Source: Actinoplanes flavus
GTDB taxonomy: Bacteria; Actinomycetota; Actinomycetes; Mycobacteriales; Micromonosporaceae
Assembly: GCF_017592555.1 (NCBI RefSeq)
Contig: NZ_JAGFNS010000001.1
Coordinates: forward strand, 435,071-499,070
Length of the DNA stretch: 64,000 nucleotides
Direction of reading: 5' to 3'
Part shown: positions 7,821 to 17,081 of the stretch, piece by piece
Position numbering within the stretch: the first letter of the stretch is position 1
How the letters are laid out: each line of letters starts with the position of its first letter
Program-made: the position numbers and the translations under genes
Notes under the pieces: model-generated
The model's database searches: none
Seen by the model: the letters and a program-made list of their open reading frames with translations, nothing else
Told to the model about the DNA's origin: nothing

Positions 7821-10211
7821 CTAACCTTGCCCCATCTCACGGCCTGAGTCAACTGATCCCACATTTTGATCACCACGGGTGGTGACGAAATCCGGATCAC
7901 TCGGCAACAGCGCTCTGACCTGCCGCATTCCCGGGCCGAGCCGGACCACCTGACTGCGGGCCGGCGCGTCACTGGGCGGGTTGACCCGGGGCGCCGGCAG
8001 CGGGCGCGGCCCCGCCGGGCGCAGGGTGCGCAGCCGGGACTCGAAGTGCTCGGCCGGCACGCCCCAGCCGAACAGCGAGCCCTGCCCGAGCCGGCAGCCG
8101 GCCTCCTCGACGATCTTCCGCTGGTCCTTCGTGCCGATCCCCTCGGCCAGCACCTCCAGGCCCAGCCGGTGCCCGAGCCGGACCACCACGTCGACCAGCG
8201 GGGCGGCCGTGCCGGTCCGCGACTCCGGCTCCGCCACCAGCGCGTGGTCGATCTTCAGGATGTCCACCGGGAGGGTCCGCAGCTGGCCCAGCGACGAGTA
8301 GCCGGCGCCGAAGTCGTCCAGCGCGATCCGCACCCCGGTCTTGCGCAGCTCGGCCAGGCGGCGGACCAGCTCCTCCATGTCGGTGGCGACGGCGTGCTCG
8401 GTCACCTCCAGGACCAGGCGCTGCGGGGGGACGCCGTACTCCGCCAGCACGTCCGCGACCTGGGCGGCGTAGTCGGAGTTGTGCAGCTCCTTGGGTGACA
8501 GGTTCACCGACAGCCAGACGTCGTGGCCCTTGGCCCGCCACTCGGCGAGCTGCTTGCACGCCTGCTCCAGCACCCAGGCGCCGATCCGGTTGATCAGCCC
8601 GGACTCCTCGGCCACCGGGATGAACTCGACCGGCGGCACCCGGCCCAGCTCCGGATGGGTCCAGCGGAGCAGCGCCTCGGCGCCGACCGGGCGCATCGAC
8701 GGCAGCGCCACCACCGGCTGGAAGACCAGGCTCAGCTGGCCACGGTCGATGGCGTGCCGCAGCTCACCGGTGAGCGTGCCGCGGCGGCGCAGCACCTCGT
8801 CGTACTTCGGCTGGTAGCGCTCGACCCGGTTCTTGCCGCGCTGCTTGGCGTACCGCAGGGCCAGGTCGGCGTCGTGCAGCAGCTCTCCGGTGGCGGCCAC
8901 GCCCAGGCTCGCGGACAGGAAGATCGAGCCGCCGTCCACGTCGTACGGCTCCCCGAGCACGGCGAGCAGCCGGTGCGCCGCCAGCACCGCCTCGTCGGCG
9001 TCGCCGCGCATCAGCACCGCGAACTCGTCGCCGCCGAGCCGGGCCGCCACGTCGCCGGCCAGCAGGTTGCGCCGCAGCCGGGCGCCCACCTCGGCCAGCA
9101 CCGCGTCACCGACGTCGTGGCCGCGCATGTCGTTGACGGTCTTGAAGCCGTCCATGTCGATGCCGATGAGCGCGGCCTCCCCCGGGCAGGAGCGCAGCGC
9201 CCGCTGGAGGCCACGCCGGTTGGCCAGCCCGGTCAGCGGGTCGGTGTGCGCCAGCTCACGGAAGTGGGCCTCGCTCTGCCGCAGCCGCAGTGTGTAGCGG
9301 CGGACGTCGTCGAGGGCCAGGTACTGCCGGGCGACCAGGGCCAGGCCCACCACGGCGGCGCCGAAGTAGCCGGCCGCGTCCAGGGTGCCGCCGCGGGCCA
9401 GGTGGTAGCCGAGCGCGCCGAGCAGGGCCAGCATCGGAAAGACCGCGTACGCTCCGCCGCGCTCCAGCACGTCACCGGTCACCTCGACCGGCCGGTCGGC
9501 GGCCCGCACCGCCCAGGCCACCACGGTCAGCCCGGCGGTCAGCAGCAGGCCGCTGGCCAGCGTGAACCCGTCGTCGCCCCGGCAGATCCCGGTGGCCAGC
9601 ACGTTCGCCGCGAGGGCCACCAGGCCGACACCGGCCGACACCCGGACGGTGTGCCGCCGTGGCCGGTGCGCGTGCAGCGCCAGGACCGCGGTCAGGCCGA
9701 GGGAGAGCGCCACCAGGACGGCCGGGACGATGATCGCGGGACACCGGTACGGCGTCGCGTCGCCCAGGATGCGGGTCGGCCGGCTGAGCAGCACCCAGCC
9801 GACGAACCAGATGGCGGCCGCGATGACCAGCCCGTCCAGCACGTGCCGGAGCGCCGCGGCCGGGCCCCGGGCGGCGCCGGGCAGCGCCACCGCTCCGGCC
9901 AGCAGGATGACCACGCCGATCGTGGTGCCGGTGGCCACCGCCGTGGCGAGCGCCCGGGCGTGCCCGGGAGAGTGATGGTGGCTGGTGATCAGCACGGTGA
10001 CCAGGCCGGCCAGCGCCGCGGCGGTGACCAGCGCGCCACCGGCGGCCAGCAGCAGGTGCGCCCGCCGGGCGGCGCCGGTGTGCCGGCGGCCGGAACGGGC
10101 CAGGTAGGCGACCGCCGGGACGGCGACCAGCAGGCCCACGAGTCCCGCCAGATCCATACCGGACGGTGAGTGCACGGACACACTGTGCCCGATCTTCTTC
10201 GATTCCGACAC
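7821..10211 (-). CDS. Membrane GGDEF-EAL cyclic-di-GMP protein
   Basis: Predicted to make and/or break down c-di-GMP at the membrane. The 796-residue protein starts with about eight hydrophobic helices (residues 20-300) with no recognised sensor domain. A GGDEF domain follows (about 320-475; GGDEF at 393-397, metal/guanine segment IDMDGFKTVND intact), then an EAL domain (about 485-745; EAL at 512-514). EAL residues expected for catalysis are present (LSVN, EVTE, DDFGAGYSS, LKID, AEG, GQG). The inhibitory RxxD site before GGDEF is absent (LAGD instead). The start is uncertain: GTG at 10211, or ATG at 10157 just before the first helix. It is divergent from ilvD. Confidence 0.88.
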   Translation of the reverse strand: MSESKKIGHSVSVHSPSGMDLAGLVGLLVAVPAVAYLARSGRRHTGAARRAHLLLAAGGALVTAAALAGLVTVLITSHHHSPGHARALATAVATGTTIGVVILLAGAVALPGAARGPAAALRHVLDGLVIAAAIWFVGWVLLSRPTRILGDATPYRCPAIIVPAVLVALSLGLTAVLALHAHRPRRHTVRVSAGVGLVALAANVLATGICRGDDGFTLASGLLLTAGLTVVAWAVRAADRPVEVTGDVLERGGAYAVFPMLALLGALGYHLARGGTLDAAGYFGAAVVGLALVARQYLALDDVRRYTLRLRQSEAHFRELAHTDPLTGLANRRGLQRALRSCPGEAALIGIDMDGFKTVNDMRGHDVGDAVLAEVGARLRRNLLAGDVAARLGGDEFAVLMRGDADEAVLAAHRLLAVLGEPYDVDGGSIFLSASLGVAATGELLHDADLALRYAKQRGKNRVERYQPKYDEVLRRRGTLTGELRHAIDRGQLSLVFQPVVALPSMRPVGAEALLRWTHPELGRVPPVEFIPVAEESGLINRIGAWVLEQACKQLAEWRAKGHDVWLSVNLSPKELHNSDYAAQVADVLAEYGVPPQRLVLEVTEHAVATDMEELVRRLAELRKTGVRIALDDFGAGYSSLGQLRTLPVDILKIDHALVAEPESRTGTAAPLVDVVVRLGHRLGLEVLAEGIGTKDQRKIVEEAGCRLGQGSLFGWGVPAEHFESRLRTLRPAGPRPLPAPRVNPPSDAPARSQVVRLGPGMRQVRALLPSDPDFVTTRGDQNVGSVDSGREMGQG
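7824..7852 (-). promoter_or_regulatory. ilvB operon promoter
   Basis: Minus-strand TTGACT and CAAGGT are separated by 17 bp. Predicted initiation is at or next to the leader-peptide ATG. The -10 box lies on the last codons of the upstream GGDEF-EAL gene, so the promoter begins inside that coding region. Confidence 0.6.
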
Positions 10212-10264
10212 CCCCGGCGTCCCGCGCTGTGGACGGCATGGGTGGTTCCGGGCCTGGCCGGTGG

Positions 10265-10270
10265 CACTAT
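10265..10270 (+). promoter_or_regulatory. -10 box of ilvD, probably leaderless
   Basis: CACTAT ends 6 nt before the ilvD ATG, the spacing typical of leaderless actinobacterial transcripts. GAGGG lies immediately next to the ATG, too close to act as a normal ribosome-binding site. No clear -35 box was found. Confidence 0.4.
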
Positions 10271-10276
10271 TGAGGG

Positions 10277-12124
10277 ATGCCTGAGCTGCGCTCCCGGACT
10301 TCGACCCACGGTCGCACCATGGCCGGCGCGCGCGCCCTGTGGCGCGCCACCGGCATGACCGACGACGACTTCGGCAAGCCGATCGTCGCGATCGCCAACA
10401 GTTACACCCAGTTCGTACCGGGTCATGTCCATCTCAAGGACCTCGGTGGCCTGGTCGCCGAGTCGGTGGCGGCCGCGGGTGGCGTCGGGCGCGAGTTCAA
10501 CACGATCGCGGTGGACGACGGCATCGCCATGGGTCACGGCGGCATGCTCTACTCGCTGCCCAGTCGCGAGCTGATCGCCGACGCCGTTGAGTACATGGTG
10601 AACGCGCACTGCGCCGACGCCCTGGTCTGCATCTCGAACTGCGACAAGATCACCCCCGGCATGCTGATCGCCGCCCTGCGGCTGAACATCCCGACGGTCT
10701 TCGTCTCCGGCGGCCCGATGGAGGCCGGCAAGACGATCGCCATCGAGGGCGTCGTGCACGAGAAGCTCGACCTGGTCGACGCGATGAGCGCGGCCGCCAA
10801 CGACAACGTGACCGAGCAGCAGCTCGACACGATCGAGCGGTCCGCCTGCCCGACCTGCGGCTCGTGCTCCGGCATGTTCACCGCCAACTCGATGAACTGC
10901 CTGACCGAGGCGATCGGCCTGTCGCTGCCCGGCAACGGCTCGACGCTGGCCACGCACGCCTCCCGCAAGGCGCTGTTCACCGAGGCCGGCCGGCTGATCG
11001 TGCAGATCGCCAAGGAGTTCTACGAGAACGACGACGAGTCGGTGCTGCCGCGCTCGATCGCCAACCGGGACGCCTTCGAGAACGCGGTGGCGCTCGACGT
11101 GGCGATGGGCGGGTCGACCAACACGATCCTGCACCTGCTGGCCGCGGCCCGCGAGGCCGAGCTCGACTTCAGCGTCTCGGACATCGACGCCGTCTCGCGC
11201 CGGGTGCCCTGCCTGTCGAAGGTCGCGCCGAACAGCCCGAAGTACCACATGGAGGACGTGCACCGGGCCGGCGGCATCCCCGCGCTGCTCGGTGAGCTGC
11301 ACCGGGGCGGCGCCTTGAAGGAGAACGTCCGCGCCGTGCACTCTGCCTCGCTGTCCAGCTGGCTCGCCGATTGGGACATCCGGGGCGGGTCGCCCACCGA
11401 GCAGGCGCTGGAGCTGTTCCACGCCGCGCCCGGCGGAGTCCGGACCACCGAGCCGTTCAGCACGCGGAACCGCTGGGCGACGCTCGACACCGACGCGGAG
11501 GGCGGCTGCATCCGGTCGGTCGAGCACGCCTACACCGTCGACGGCGGCCTGGCCATCCTCTTCGGCAACCTCGCCCCCGACGGCTGCGTCGTGAAGACCG
11601 CCGGCGTGGACGAGTCGATCTGGAAGTTCACCGGCCCGGCCCGGGTCTACGAGTCCCAAGACGACGCGGTCGCCGGCATCCTCGGCAAGGAGGTGGTCGA
11701 GGGCGACGTCGTGATCATCCGGTACGAAGGCCCCCGCGGCGGCCCCGGCATGCAGGAGATGCTCTACCCCACCTCGTTCCTGAAGGGCCGCGGGCTGGGC
11801 AAGGCGTGCGCGCTGATCACCGACGGCCGGTTCTCCGGCGGCACGTCCGGGCTCTCCATCGGCCACGTCTCCCCCGAGGCGGCCGGCGGCGGCCTGATCG
11901 CGCTGGTCGAGACCGGCGACGAGATCACCATCGACATCCCGGGGCGCAGCATCACGCTGAACGTGCACGACGACGTCCTGGCCCAGCGCCGCCACGAGCA
12001 GGAGCGGCGGCCCCGGCCGTACACGCCGGTCGCCCGTCAGCGCCCGGTCTCGGCGGCGCTGCGCGCCTACGCCTCGATGGCCACCAGCGCCAGCGACGGC
12101 GCCTACCGGCGGGTGCCCGAGTAG
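10277..12124 (+). CDS. ilvD: Dihydroxy-acid dehydratase
   Basis: Iron-sulfur enzyme that dehydrates 2,3-dihydroxy-isovalerate and -methylvalerate to 2-oxoacids, the third common step of branched-chain synthesis. The protein has 615 residues. Cluster ligands are in NCDKITPGM (C122) and [11 protein letters not shown] (C191-C197); K124 is the conserved lysine that is carbamylated in this family. The C-terminal motif [19 protein letters not shown] is intact. It stands alone on the plus strand, divergent from the first GGDEF-EAL gene and close to the ilvBNC operon it complements. A hairpin terminator follows. Confidence 0.97.
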   Translation: MPELRSRTSTHGRTMAGARALWRATGMTDDDFGKPIVAIANSYTQFVPGHVHLKDLGGLVAESVAAAGGVGREFNTIAVDDGIAMGHGGMLYSLPSRELIADAVEYMVNAHCADALVCISNCDKITPGMLIAALRLNIPTVFVSGGPMEAGKTIAIEGVVHEKLDLVDAMSAAANDNVTEQQLDTIERSACPTCGSCSGMFTANSMNCLTEAIGLSLPGNGSTLATHASRKALFTEAGRLIVQIAKEFYENDDESVLPRSIANRDAFENAVALDVAMGGSTNTILHLLAAAREAELDFSVSDIDAVSRRVPCLSKVAPNSPKYHMEDVHRAGGIPALLGELHRGGALKENVRAVHSASLSSWLADWDIRGGSPTEQALELFHAAPGGVRTTEPFSTRNRWATLDTDAEGGCIRSVEHAYTVDGGLAILFGNLAPDGCVVKTAGVDESIWKFTGPARVYESQDDAVAGILGKEVVEGDVVIIRYEGPRGGPGMQEMLYPTSFLKGRGLGKACALITDGRFSGGTSGLSIGHVSPEAAGGGLIALVETGDEITIDIPGRSITLNVHDDVLAQRRHEQERRPRPYTPVARQRPVSAALRAYASMATSASDGAYRRVPE

Positions 12125-12139
12125 CGGGGGTTGCTCTTC

Positions 12140-12178
12140 AGCGACGCCGTGGCGGCTTCCGGCCCCCACGGCGTTGCT
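12140..12178 (+). terminator. ilvD terminator
   Basis: A 13-bp stem with one G-U pair (AGCGACGCCGTGG / CCACGGCGTTGCT) lies 15 nt after the ilvD stop and runs into TTTCC. It is a good intrinsic-type terminator with a short U-tract. Confidence 0.65.
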
Positions 12179-12440
12179 TTCCATCGGTACGGGCATAGCC
12201 GCGCCCACCCACGGCAGCGGCCGTTCCGCCGCACCTCGCAAGGCGCTGCCCACTCCAGGCCCCAACGCGCCCGCCGGGCCAACGCGGTTGGTCACCCGAA
12301 AAGATCTGCACGGCCAACTCCCGTGCTGTCTCGCCGACCGTGAAACAGCCCCGACAGCCCCGGAGCCAGCCGCGAAGATCCACTCGTCCCAGCCACGGAA
12401 CCCGCGCCCCGAGCGGAACGGCGGTGCACTGAACACCCCC

Positions 12441-12542
12441 GCAAAACGCCGCCGGTGTCGAGGCAGCTGATTTCCCGACGCCAGCGGGGTGTGCTGGCGG
12501 CGGGAAATCACCTGCCTCGACACCGGTTACAAGGCGTTTTGC
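12441..12542. repeat. 102-bp near-perfect palindrome
   Basis: Left arm 12441-12485 and right arm 12493-12542 surround a 7-nt loop. Paired blocks from the outside are 10 bp (GCAAAACGCC / GGCGTTTTGC), 15 bp, 10 bp and 7 bp. They are interrupted only by a small bulge and two single mismatches. It sits between convergent genes, so it could terminate both; its length far exceeds a normal terminator, and a mobile palindromic element or cruciform site are alternatives. Confidence 0.75.
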
Positions 12543-12600
12543 CGCGGAGCGAAGCGGAGCAATTGGGCCCAGCTTGCCGCGGAGCGAAGCGAAGCCATCA
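12541..12600. repeat. Direct repeat pair next to the palindrome
   Basis: Two copies of GCCGCGGAGCGAAGCG start at 12541 and 12577, each followed by a diverged tail ending near GGGCCCAG / AGGCCCAG. The period is 36 bp. Repeats of the type GCGGAGCGAAGC look like a lineage-specific intergenic motif; I assign no function. Confidence 0.55.
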
Positions 12601-12612
12601 GGCCCAGTTCAG

Positions 12613-13620
12613 TCAATTCCAGGTGGGGAGGGGCTGGCCTGGTTGTTTGCGGCTCAGGTACTCCAGCACCTTGCGGCAGTCGAGGTTGGGTGAGCTGTAG
12701 GTGTGGCCCTTCAGCTTTTCCACGAGCGGCTGGTCGCCGGCCAGCTGGTCGAACTCGTTGTGGCAGGTCAACCGGGTGTCGACGGCGGATTGCGGGATGC
12801 GCATGACATACCGGGTGTCGGCGTGCAGGACGGTCAGCCATTCCTCGGTCTCGGCGATCGGGTAGCCGATGAACCGGCTTTCCGGGCGCACCTGGAGATC
12901 GTTGACGCCGTCGCCCAGGTCCTGCGTGGAGGTCACGGCGGTGCCGTTGATGAGGAAGGCCTGCGCGGACACCCATGGCGCGTCGAGGCTGTTCATGAAC
13001 TGGAACGCCAGCGCGGCGGCGCCCAGGTAGACGACCGAGAGCCCCTGCCAGCCGGTGAGCGTATGTCCGCGCTTGATCAGCCGCTCGTCCGCGGAGCGGG
13101 CCCATCGGTGGCGGAGGTGGCGGATCACCAGCTCCACGCAGAGCGCGGTGAGGACCACGACCAGACAACGGCGCAGGTACGAGTACGGCGAGGCGAGGGC
13201 GGTGACCGCGGCCACGATCAGGATCAGTGGCCAGAGAGCGGGCTGGATCCGGGCCCGGTAGCGGATCGCGAACCAGATCGTGCCCAGGGCGATCGCGGGC
13301 AGGATGTAGTACGCGTAGATGGTCACCGTGCCGAGCGCCACCTGCACCGGGGTCGCGGCGAGCAGGGCGGTCGTGGTGGTCAGCGAATACCGCGCGACCC
13401 CGTAGATCTTGATGAGGAACAGCAGCAGGAGCAGGCTGGAGCCGACCGCTACCAGCTCCCGGGAGCTGATCCGGCCGTCCAGGTCGCGCGGTCCGTCCAC
13501 CGGCGACGGGGCCGGAGCCGGAGCCGGGGGAACATCCGGAGTGGACGGCGGGTGCGGTCTGGTGACGGTCTCAGGGCTGGTCAGATGACGGGTGCGGGGA
13601 CGTTTCTTCGGCTGTGCCAT
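12613..13620 (-). CDS. Uncharacterised multi-pass membrane protein
   Basis: Not recognised. The 335-residue protein has a basic, then proline-rich N-terminus (residues 1-50: PPAPAPAPSP). About five hydrophobic segments follow (LLLLLFLIKIYGV near 65, one near 100 around YYILPAIALG, one near 140, one near 155, one near 210). A soluble tail of about 110 residues follows. Start chosen at MAQPKKRP because GAGAGG stands upstream; a longer frame would add 38 residues. It is convergent with ilvD across the palindromic stretch and precedes nothing obvious, so context gives no role. Confidence 0.65.
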   Translation of the reverse strand: MAQPKKRPRTRHLTSPETVTRPHPPSTPDVPPAPAPAPSPVDGPRDLDGRISSRELVAVGSSLLLLLFLIKIYGVARYSLTTTTALLAATPVQVALGTVTIYAYYILPAIALGTIWFAIRYRARIQPALWPLILIVAAVTALASPYSYLRRCLVVVLTALCVELVIRHLRHRWARSADERLIKRGHTLTGWQGLSVVYLGAAALAFQFMNSLDAPWVSAQAFLINGTAVTSTQDLGDGVNDLQVRPESRFIGYPIAETEEWLTVLHADTRYVMRIPQSAVDTRLTCHNEFDQLAGDQPLVEKLKGHTYSSPNLDCRKVLEYLSRKQPGQPLPTWN

Positions 13621-13740
13621 CGCCGGTCGGCCTCTCTCGGATCCCGGTCTCCGACGGGGCCTCAGGGTAGGCATCGAAGGCAACGACACGCCAGAGGCGG
13701 CTCGCCGGGTCCGGGCGGGCCGCGCGGGAGTCACGTCGGC

Positions 13741-13820
13741 TGCGGTGGGCGGGCTTCACCCGTACCCCCGAGGTCTGTGGAAAGGGGTGCGGCCCGCCCA
13801 CCGCAAGCGATGGACGGGCC
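13741..13820 (-). terminator. Overlapping hairpins after the sugar ABC operon
   Basis: Two stems share one arm. A perfect 14-bp inverted repeat pairs 13741-13754 with 13792-13805, and a 10-bp stem with one mismatch pairs 13791-13800 with 13811-13820. They cannot form together. They lie downstream of the last permease gene and probably act as its terminator; the minus-strand transcript meets the shorter one first. Confidence 0.5.
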
Positions 13821-13845
13821 TCGACCCGCCGGATCGTGGCGGGCT

Positions 13846-14700
13846 CTACTTGAGAGCGCCCTCCATGATGCCGCGGACCAGCTGCCGGCCGCCGATGAGC
13901 AGCAGGACGATCAGCGGGACCGTGGCGACGAAGGCGCCGGCCAGCACCCGGCGGTAGATCACGTAGTTGCCGCTGGCCAGGTCCGACAGGGCCACCATCG
14001 AGGTGGGGAAGTCGGTGCCGTTCAGCGTGATCAGCGGCCACTGGAAGTCGTTCCAGGTGGCCACGAACGTGAGCAGGCCGAGCACGGCGAGGGCCGGCCG
14101 GATCGCCGGGACCACGACGGTCCAGTAGATCCGCAGGGTGAGCGCGCCGTCGATCCGGGCGGCCTCGACCAGCTCGTCCGGGATCGCGTGCCCGATGAAC
14201 TGGCGCATGTAGAAGACGCCGAACGCGCTGACCAGGCCGGGCGCGATGACCGCGATCAGCTGACCGTTCCAGCCCAGCTTGCCCATCAGGATGTAGAGGG
14301 CGACCACGCCGAGCTGGTTCGGCACGGTCAGCGTCAGGATGACGATGAACATCAGGACGTTGTTGCCCTTGAAGCGCAGCTTGGCGAAGGCGAAGCCGGC
14401 CAGCGAGCAGAAGAACAGCGTCGACGCGGTGACCGCGAGGGCCACGATGAGGCTGTTGATCAGCGACGCGGTGAAGTAGACGTCCTGGAGGGTGAAGACC
14501 TCCCTCAGGTTGACCATCAGCTGGTCGCCGGGGATCACCGACGGCGGCGACTTCATGACGGCGTCGTCGGTGCTCGTCGCGATGACGAACATCCAGTACA
14601 CCGGGAACGCCGAGACCAGCAGGATGGCGAACAGCCCGAGGTAGGACTTCCAGGTGCCCGGGGTGTCCTGGGGCGCGCGGCTCAACAGGCGGGTGCTCAC
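13846..14700 (-). CDS. Sugar ABC transporter permease (MalG/CebG type)
   Basis: Second inner-membrane permease of a family CUT1 carbohydrate importer; 284 residues with six predicted helices. The conserved cytoplasmic EAA loop reads ELVEAARIDGALTLRIYWTVVVPAIRP near 190-215, the contact site for the ATPase. The GTG start overlaps the stop of the upstream permease by 4 nt, so the two should be made in equal amounts. No ATPase gene is in the operon; actinobacteria commonly share an MsiK-type ATPase encoded elsewhere. Confidence 0.93.
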   Translation of the reverse strand: MSTRLLSRAPQDTPGTWKSYLGLFAILLVSAFPVYWMFVIATSTDDAVMKSPPSVIPGDQLMVNLREVFTLQDVYFTASLINSLIVALAVTASTLFFCSLAGFAFAKLRFKGNNVLMFIVILTLTVPNQLGVVALYILMGKLGWNGQLIAVIAPGLVSAFGVFYMRQFIGHAIPDELVEAARIDGALTLRIYWTVVVPAIRPALAVLGLLTFVATWNDFQWPLITLNGTDFPTSMVALSDLASGNYVIYRRVLAGAFVATVPLIVLLLIGGRQLVRGIMEGALK

Positions 14701-15677
14701 TTTCCGCCTCCCAGGCGCCGGGTGGCCAGCGCGTTGATCGCGGCCACGATCAGGATGATGAGGAACAGCGCCCAGCTCATCGCGGCCGCGTACCCGAGGT
14801 TGAGGTCACGCCAGCCGACCTTGTAGATCAGCTGCGCGATGGTCCGCCACTGGTGGTCGTAACCGCCGTTGGCCAGTGCCGGGTTCTCGTCGAAGAGCAT
14901 CGGCTCGTTGAAGAGCTGGAGCCCGCCGATGGTGGAGAGGATGACGGTGAACAGCACGACCGGCTGGATCATCGGCACCGTGATGCGCCAGAGCTGACGC
15001 CACGGGCCGGCGCCGTCGACGGCCGCCGCCTCGTAGACGTCCTTCGGGATGGCCTGCATGGCGGACAGGTAGAGCAGCGCGTTGTAGCCGATCCACTTCC
15101 AGTTGACCATGGTGGCGATGGCGATCCAGCTGCTCCAGGTGGTGGCCCGCCAGTCGAGCGGCTGCTCCTCGCCGAAGCCCACCAGCGACAGCAGCCAGTT
15201 GGCCATGCCGTAGTCGCGGCTGAAGAAGACCGCGAAGACCAGGGTCGAGGCGGCCACCGGAGTGACGTAGGGCAGCAGGACGCCGATCCGCCAGAATGTG
15301 GCGCCGCGCAGCTTGCGGTTCAGCAGGTTCGCCAGCATCAGCGCGATGAGCAGCTGCGGGACGGTGGAGAGGATGAAGATGCCGAACGTGTTGACCAGGG
15401 CGTCCCAGAAATCGGTGTCGCTCGCCAGCTTGGTGAAGTTCTCCATCCCGGCCCAGCCGGTGAGCGTCGGGTCGTCCAGACGCCAGTGGCGCAGCGCCAC
15501 CACGCCGTTGAAGATGATCGGGAACAGTCCGAAGATCGCGAACAGGATGAAGAACGGCGCGATCAGCAGGTAGGGCACGGTCTTGGTGTCGAAGCGGTAG
15601 AGCCAGAACTTCGCGCGCGGCGGGGGCGCGTGCTTCGGCTCCTCGGTCCGCATCGCGCGGACATCGGTGAGCGACAC
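14697..15677 (-). CDS. Sugar ABC transporter permease (MalF/CebF type)
   Basis: First permease of the CUT1-type importer; 326 residues. A cytoplasmic N-terminus of about 35 residues precedes PYLLIAPFFILFAIFGLFP, the first helix. The EAA loop DVYEAAAVDGAGPWRQ lies near 220-235. The GTG start has GAGGAG 5 nt upstream. It lies 69 bp after the solute-binding protein gene and overlaps the next permease. Imported sugar is probably a cello-oligosaccharide or similar glucoside by resemblance of the binding protein, which is inference. Confidence 0.93.
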   Translation of the reverse strand: MSLTDVRAMRTEEPKHAPPPRAKFWLYRFDTKTVPYLLIAPFFILFAIFGLFPIIFNGVVALRHWRLDDPTLTGWAGMENFTKLASDTDFWDALVNTFGIFILSTVPQLLIALMLANLLNRKLRGATFWRIGVLLPYVTPVAASTLVFAVFFSRDYGMANWLLSLVGFGEEQPLDWRATTWSSWIAIATMVNWKWIGYNALLYLSAMQAIPKDVYEAAAVDGAGPWRQLWRITVPMIQPVVLFTVILSTIGGLQLFNEPMLFDENPALANGGYDHQWRTIAQLIYKVGWRDLNLGYAAAMSWALFLIILIVAAINALATRRLGGGK

Positions 15678-15746
15678 GACAACTCCTCTAACGGGCCGGA
15701 CGGCGGGACGGCCTCAGGCCGCCCCGCCGTACCGGAAGGGTTCGGA

Positions 15747-17030
15747 TCAGGACTTCGAGGCCTTCTCGGCTTCCTTGACCGCCTCAGCCCAGGCGTCGGC
15801 CGACTTCAGCTGGCCCTGCTGCACCCGGTTGATCACGTTCTCCACGGCGACCCGGGTCGGGCCGTTCTTCTTGCCCAGGTACTGCGGCTTCAGGTTCGCC
15901 GCGGTGGTGGCGAAGATCTGGCCGGTCGGGGCGTTGGTGAAGAACTCCTTCTTGAAGTCCAGGATCTCCTTGTTCTGGTACAGCTCCGGCTGCGAGGGCA
16001 GGTTGCCGACCTTCTTGAAGACCTCGATCTGCTGCTCCGGCTGCACCAGCCACTCGACGAACTTGTACGCCTCGTCGACGTTCTTGCCCTGCTTCGGGAT
16101 GGTCCACCAGGAGCCGCCCCAGTTGCCGCCGCCACCCGGGATCGCGGCGATGTCCCACTTGCCGGCCTGGTTCGGGGCGGTCTTCTGGATGTGGCCGAGC
16201 ATCCACGCCGGGCAGGCGAGGACGGCGAACTGGTCCTTGGTGAAGCCCTGGTCCCAGTTCGGCTGGAAGCTGGCCAGGTTGGCGGAGAGCCCGGCGTCGA
16301 TCGCCTTCATGGCGACGTCGAAGCCGGCCTTCGGGCCGCCCTCCATCTGGAGGGTCTCCTGCTGGTCGTAGAAGCCGACCGGCTGCTGCGAGAGGACCGG
16401 GTTGAACAGGTTGGTCGCCGAGTCGACGAACTTCTTGCCGGTCTTGGCCGTGTAGGTCTTGCCGGTCTCGATGAACTGGTCCCAGCTGGGCCAGAGCTTG
16501 GAGACCGCGTCCCGGTCGGTCGGCAGGCCGGCCGCCTTGAACAGGTCGGTGCGGTAGCACATGGCCAGACCGCCGACGTCGGTGCCGAGACCGATCTGCT
16601 TGCCGTCGGTGGACTGCGAGGCCTGCCACTTCCACGGCAGGTACTTCGACTCGAAGCTGCTCGCACCCTTGTCGTTCAGGTTCACGAACTGGTCCGCCTG
16701 ACTGCGGAACTGAACGATGAAGCCCTCGTCGACGGCCGAGATGTCCGGGGCGCCGGAGCCGGCGACCAGCTTCTTCTGCAGGTCCTCGTGCTGGGCGTTG
16801 TACTCGCCCGAGTTCAGGACGATCTTCACGTTGGGGTGGTCGGCCTCGTACTTGGCCTTGAGCTGATCCAGGCCCATGTCACCCCAGAAGTTGACCTTCA
16901 GGGTGACCTGGCCGCCTTCGGTGCTGGAGTCGTTGCCCTCCAGCGCCTGCCCACTGCAACCGGCGATGGCCAGCGCGGCGGCGAGGCCGGCGGCCCCCAC
17001 ACGCGCGGCGCGACGTCCGAAACGTTCCAT
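15747..17030 (-). CDS. Sugar ABC transporter substrate-binding lipoprotein (CebE-like)
   Basis: Extracellular carbohydrate-binding lipoprotein, 427 residues. The signal peptide ends in a lipobox LAIAGC with the lipidated Cys at residue 25. The body is a typical family-1 solute-binding fold (VNFWGDMGLDQLK at the start). The segment PGGGGNWGGS near 300 resembles what I recall of CebE-type cellobiose binders. Start chosen at MERFGRR with GAGGA upstream; a longer frame has no ribosome-binding site. It heads an operon with two permeases behind a strong promoter and is divergent from a LacI regulator. Confidence 0.9.
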   Translation of the reverse strand: MERFGRRAARVGAAGLAAALAIAGCSGQALEGNDSSTEGGQVTLKVNFWGDMGLDQLKAKYEADHPNVKIVLNSGEYNAQHEDLQKKLVAGSGAPDISAVDEGFIVQFRSQADQFVNLNDKGASSFESKYLPWKWQASQSTDGKQIGLGTDVGGLAMCYRTDLFKAAGLPTDRDAVSKLWPSWDQFIETGKTYTAKTGKKFVDSATNLFNPVLSQQPVGFYDQQETLQMEGGPKAGFDVAMKAIDAGLSANLASFQPNWDQGFTKDQFAVLACPAWMLGHIQKTAPNQAGKWDIAAIPGGGGNWGGSWWTIPKQGKNVDEAYKFVEWLVQPEQQIEVFKKVGNLPSQPELYQNKEILDFKKEFFTNAPTGQIFATTAANLKPQYLGKKNGPTRVAVENVINRVQQGQLKSADAWAEAVKEAEKASKS

Positions 17031-17081
17031 GTCATTCCTCCGCAAGGAGATGCGCATCACTGAACCGGGTAAGTAGGGGAG

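Larger units (their letters stand above)
12125..12612. other. 488-bp intergenic stretch
   Basis: Between the ends of ilvD (plus strand) and the membrane-protein gene (minus strand). It holds the ilvD terminator, about 260 bp with no gene-like signal, the 102-bp palindrome at 12441-12542, and two direct repeats at 12541-12600. Open frames in it lack a ribosome-binding site and any recognisable protein pattern. Confidence 0.7.

Noticed and set aside
12131..12383. Small frames in the intergenic stretch after ilvD
   Set aside because: No ribosome-binding site or protein-like pattern; the ilvD terminator explains the structured part.
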